A stretch of DNA of 64,000 bases from assembly GCA_964528535.1 (NCBI GenBank), contig CAZGSQ010000003.1:1-64000 (forward strand), in the 5' to 3' direction. The stretch is from CAINVV01 sp964528535 (GTDB taxonomy: Bacteria > Bacteroidota > Bacteroidia > Bacteroidales > Prolixibacteraceae). The position numbers were made by a program, and so were the translations under genes. Under the pieces are notes generated by a model. The model saw only the letters and a list, made by a program, of their open reading frames with translations. It did not search any database and was not told where the DNA came from. The first letter of the stretch is position 1; each line of letters opens with the position of its first letter. This document shows, in pieces, positions 62,180 through 64,000 of the stretch.

Positions 62180-63679
62180 CTATTTCTCGACCTTGTTCCC
62201 GGGGGTCAGCGTTCTACCGGTAAAAGCTGCATAGTTGAGCGGATATTTGTAGACACGAAAGACTGAATTCATTAGCTCACCAGCACGTGCAGCATCTTCC
62301 GGGATCGTCGCTCCCTGTGCCAGCGGACCGGTTGCCGCAACCGGACAGATGTATTTCCATACAATCTCCCCGGCTGAAGTAACTTCGATAAACTGACCTA
62401 CTGTTCCGGAACAGATGATAGTGTTTCCGTTGGGCAAACGACAGGCACCCGAGATATTTTCCGAATACAATGGATTTGCAGTTGTTCCCTTGTAAAACCA
62501 GGTATAGGTAGCCGGTCCGGTAACCGTTCCTGCCACCATGGTATAATTCCCGTTTGCATCTACGGCAGGGGTAAACTCCTCAGCGGTAGAATAGTCACCT
62601 CTTCCCAAACCGTTGTCGAAACAGGTAAGATTGCCTGCTCCCGGACAATCAGATTTGACCCATTCGACATCGTGCTGTTGAAAATAGCGTTGATCACTAA
62701 CTGTTCCTGTTCTGTAACACGCAGGATTTCCCCAACGATAAAGCAAGTCTCCACCTTTACCGCGTTTGCCTCCTGTATGACCCTTGGCTTCGGTGGTTGT
62801 GGTGCTATGGTCGATGATCCACACTTCGCTATTTCCTCTCACGCTAAGTGCAATCTGGTCGAAAGCCGGATTGTAATCGATCGAGTTCATGTGGTTCCAG
62901 AAGGCAGGAAGCGCCTTTTGGTCTCCGGCACAGTCGACGAGTTCGGGATGGGATTTTACCACCCCATAATTCAATTTGGTCGCATCAAAATCCTGGATCA
63001 TATGGTCCCAGGTGTGCCATTCCCATACCACTGTACCACCTATGGGCAGTGTTGGTTTTATTTCAACGACATAATCCGGCAACATCATTCCCTTTTGGGC
63101 TATTTCGGGTTGGAATTTTGCAGGATTAAAACCTGCTGCGATGCACTCAGCATAGGTTTTCTTTTCAATAACCAACATCAGGATATTGCCATTGGGCAAG
63201 CGACGGATATCATGATGCTGCATGTAGGTTGTTGTGGAGAAGTCCAATTGCCATACCAATTTGTCATCCCAGTCATACTCTTCGACTCTTCCACCTTCAC
63301 CGCCTCCACTACTTAGCTGACCCTTCGTCATGCAAGATCTAAGGATATGCCCATTTTCAAGCAGGTAAACCGACTGTCCGGGCGGATACTGACTAGCCGT
63401 CCATTGGTGCATAATTTTACCATCATTGTTGATCAGGTAGGTGGCTGTATATTGTTTGGGGGCAAAAAGCAGGTATCCCGGATAGGCTTTGGTAGTATTG
63501 AGGATCAGACCCATGTTGTTGGTGCTGGTTCCGGGGTCTGTCACGGAATTAGTTGTATTGTCTGAAGTTGTATCCGAAGTTGAATCGTCCGATTTTTTGC
63601 AAGCCGAACAAGCTAACACTGCCAACAGCATCATTATCAATAAGCTGTATGCCTGATTCTCCATAAAATTCTTTTTCAT
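62180..63679 (-). CDS. aryl-sulfate sulfotransferase (ASST)-like lipoprotein
   Basis: 499 residues. Lipobox in LAVLACSAC (second ATG at 63664 also possible). The beta-propeller body shows ASST-type repeats: TYLINNDGKIMHQWTA, HHDIRRLPNGNILMLVIE, DYVVEIKPT.PIGG, FWNHMNSIDYNP, and FQQHDVEWV. ASST enzymes transfer sulfate between aryl compounds in the periplasm via a catalytic His; HHDI and NHMN histidines are candidates. It precedes the phosphoesterase pair by 83 bp on the same strand; joint use of sulfate/phosphate esters is conceivable. Confidence 0.85.
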   Translation of the reverse strand: MKKNFMENQAYSLLIMMLLAVLACSACKKSDDSTSDTTSDNTTNSVTDPGTSTNNMGLILNTTKAYPGYLLFAPKQYTATYLINNDGKIMHQWTASQYPPGQSVYLLENGHILRSCMTKGQLSSGGGEGGRVEEYDWDDKLVWQLDFSTTTYMQHHDIRRLPNGNILMLVIEKKTYAECIAAGFNPAKFQPEIAQKGMMLPDYVVEIKPTLPIGGTVVWEWHTWDHMIQDFDATKLNYGVVKSHPELVDCAGDQKALPAFWNHMNSIDYNPAFDQIALSVRGNSEVWIIDHSTTTTEAKGHTGGKRGKGGDLLYRWGNPACYRTGTVSDQRYFQQHDVEWVKSDCPGAGNLTCFDNGLGRGDYSTAEEFTPAVDANGNYTMVAGTVTGPATYTWFYKGTTANPLYSENISGACRLPNGNTIICSGTVGQFIEVTSAGEIVWKYICPVAATGPLAQGATIPEDAARAGELMNSVFRVYKYPLNYAAFTGRTLTPGNKVEK

Positions 63680-64000
63680 CTCTTTAAATTTTTATAGTTT
63701 TTCAACAGAAATATTCGCTCTTTGTCCATGATTGCAATTTTTATAAGTCTCCGGACAATAAACTCGGGAACGCCTAATCATTGTTTAGTTGAAAAACAAT
63801 TATTAGAATAATTAACATGATATCACTCAACCAAAATTTCAATTTCTTCATAGCCCTTTTATCTGCTCAAGATCCCGATTTCATAAAATCAAAGAGCTCT
63901 TCATTACTAACAAACATCTTTTAACCGGCAGAAACTACATGGAATTGACTTAACATTACCTCTGCCCGCCATGGCTAATTCCTTGCCACCCGGAATCCCA
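63680..64000. other. 321-bp window end without identified gene
   Basis: A/T-rich upstream region of the ASST-like gene. I see no TAnnTTTG box, no RNA gene and only a 35-codon plus frame (from 63819) without recognisable features. Confidence 0.4.

Overview
The window is a 64 kb contig end from an anaerobic or facultative member of the Bacteroidota, most likely an environmental or metagenome-assembled genome. Evidence: many start sites lie behind the Bacteroidota -7 box TAnnTTTG; Shine-Dalgarno sequences are mostly absent; the gene set includes a GH3-family acyl-adenylase, M56/TonB-domain receptor, LytS/LytTR two-component system, a trimeric [FeFe]-hydrogenase and Phd/YefM-type toxin-antitoxin modules. 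The first 46 bases are not biological: they match Illumina adapter sequence including an 8-base index. I saw no tRNA, rRNA or CRISPR array.

Layout. 47-4612 (minus): histidine degradation genes hutH, hutU and the start of hutI, with a frameshifted NYN-nuclease gene between hutU and hutI. 4691-14566: housekeeping and solitary genes (deoxynucleoside kinase, GH3 protein, CvpA, class-26 peptidase, tyrS, DUF2339 membrane protein, thioesterase, DUF1080 protein). 14600-19800: accessory stretch with a 21-bp minisatellite, a truncated type IIG restriction enzyme abutting a four-helix-bundle gene, a J-domain/HIRAN gene pair, a CPBP protease and a gene remnant. 20617-23283 (plus): ABC transporter with its own GntR repressor.

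23405-27003 (minus) is the most interesting part: an ArsM-like methyltransferase, an unannotated 32-residue peptide with three cysteines, a strong hairpin, a radical SAM/SPASM peptide maturase and a thioredoxin-thioredoxin reductase fusion, all codirectional. This looks like a ribosomal-peptide modification operon linked to metalloid or thiol chemistry; I do not recognise it as a described system.

27863-33315 (plus) encodes an electron-bifurcating-type [FeFe]-hydrogenase whose HydB subunit is fused to a GltD/NfnB-like FAD/NAD(P) module. 33319-43757 holds cysS, aroB-aroA, a lipoprotein peptidyl-prolyl isomerase, a decayed and an intact YefM/YoeB-like module, a YceI remnant, an extradiol dioxygenase, an AraC regulator and a URO-D-family protein. 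43896-47055 is a BlaI/M56-TonB sensor pair with an operator-like dyad and a clear terminator. 47474-52234 contains an SDR and a sugar-catabolic set (Gfo/Idh/MocA, TIM-barrel isomerase, GH88). 52481-58772 holds HicAB, a DUF2975/XRE pair, an MFS carrier, a LytS/LytR pair and a lipoprotein. 59128-63679 is an exported phosphoesterase pair behind an arylsulfotransferase-like lipoprotein.
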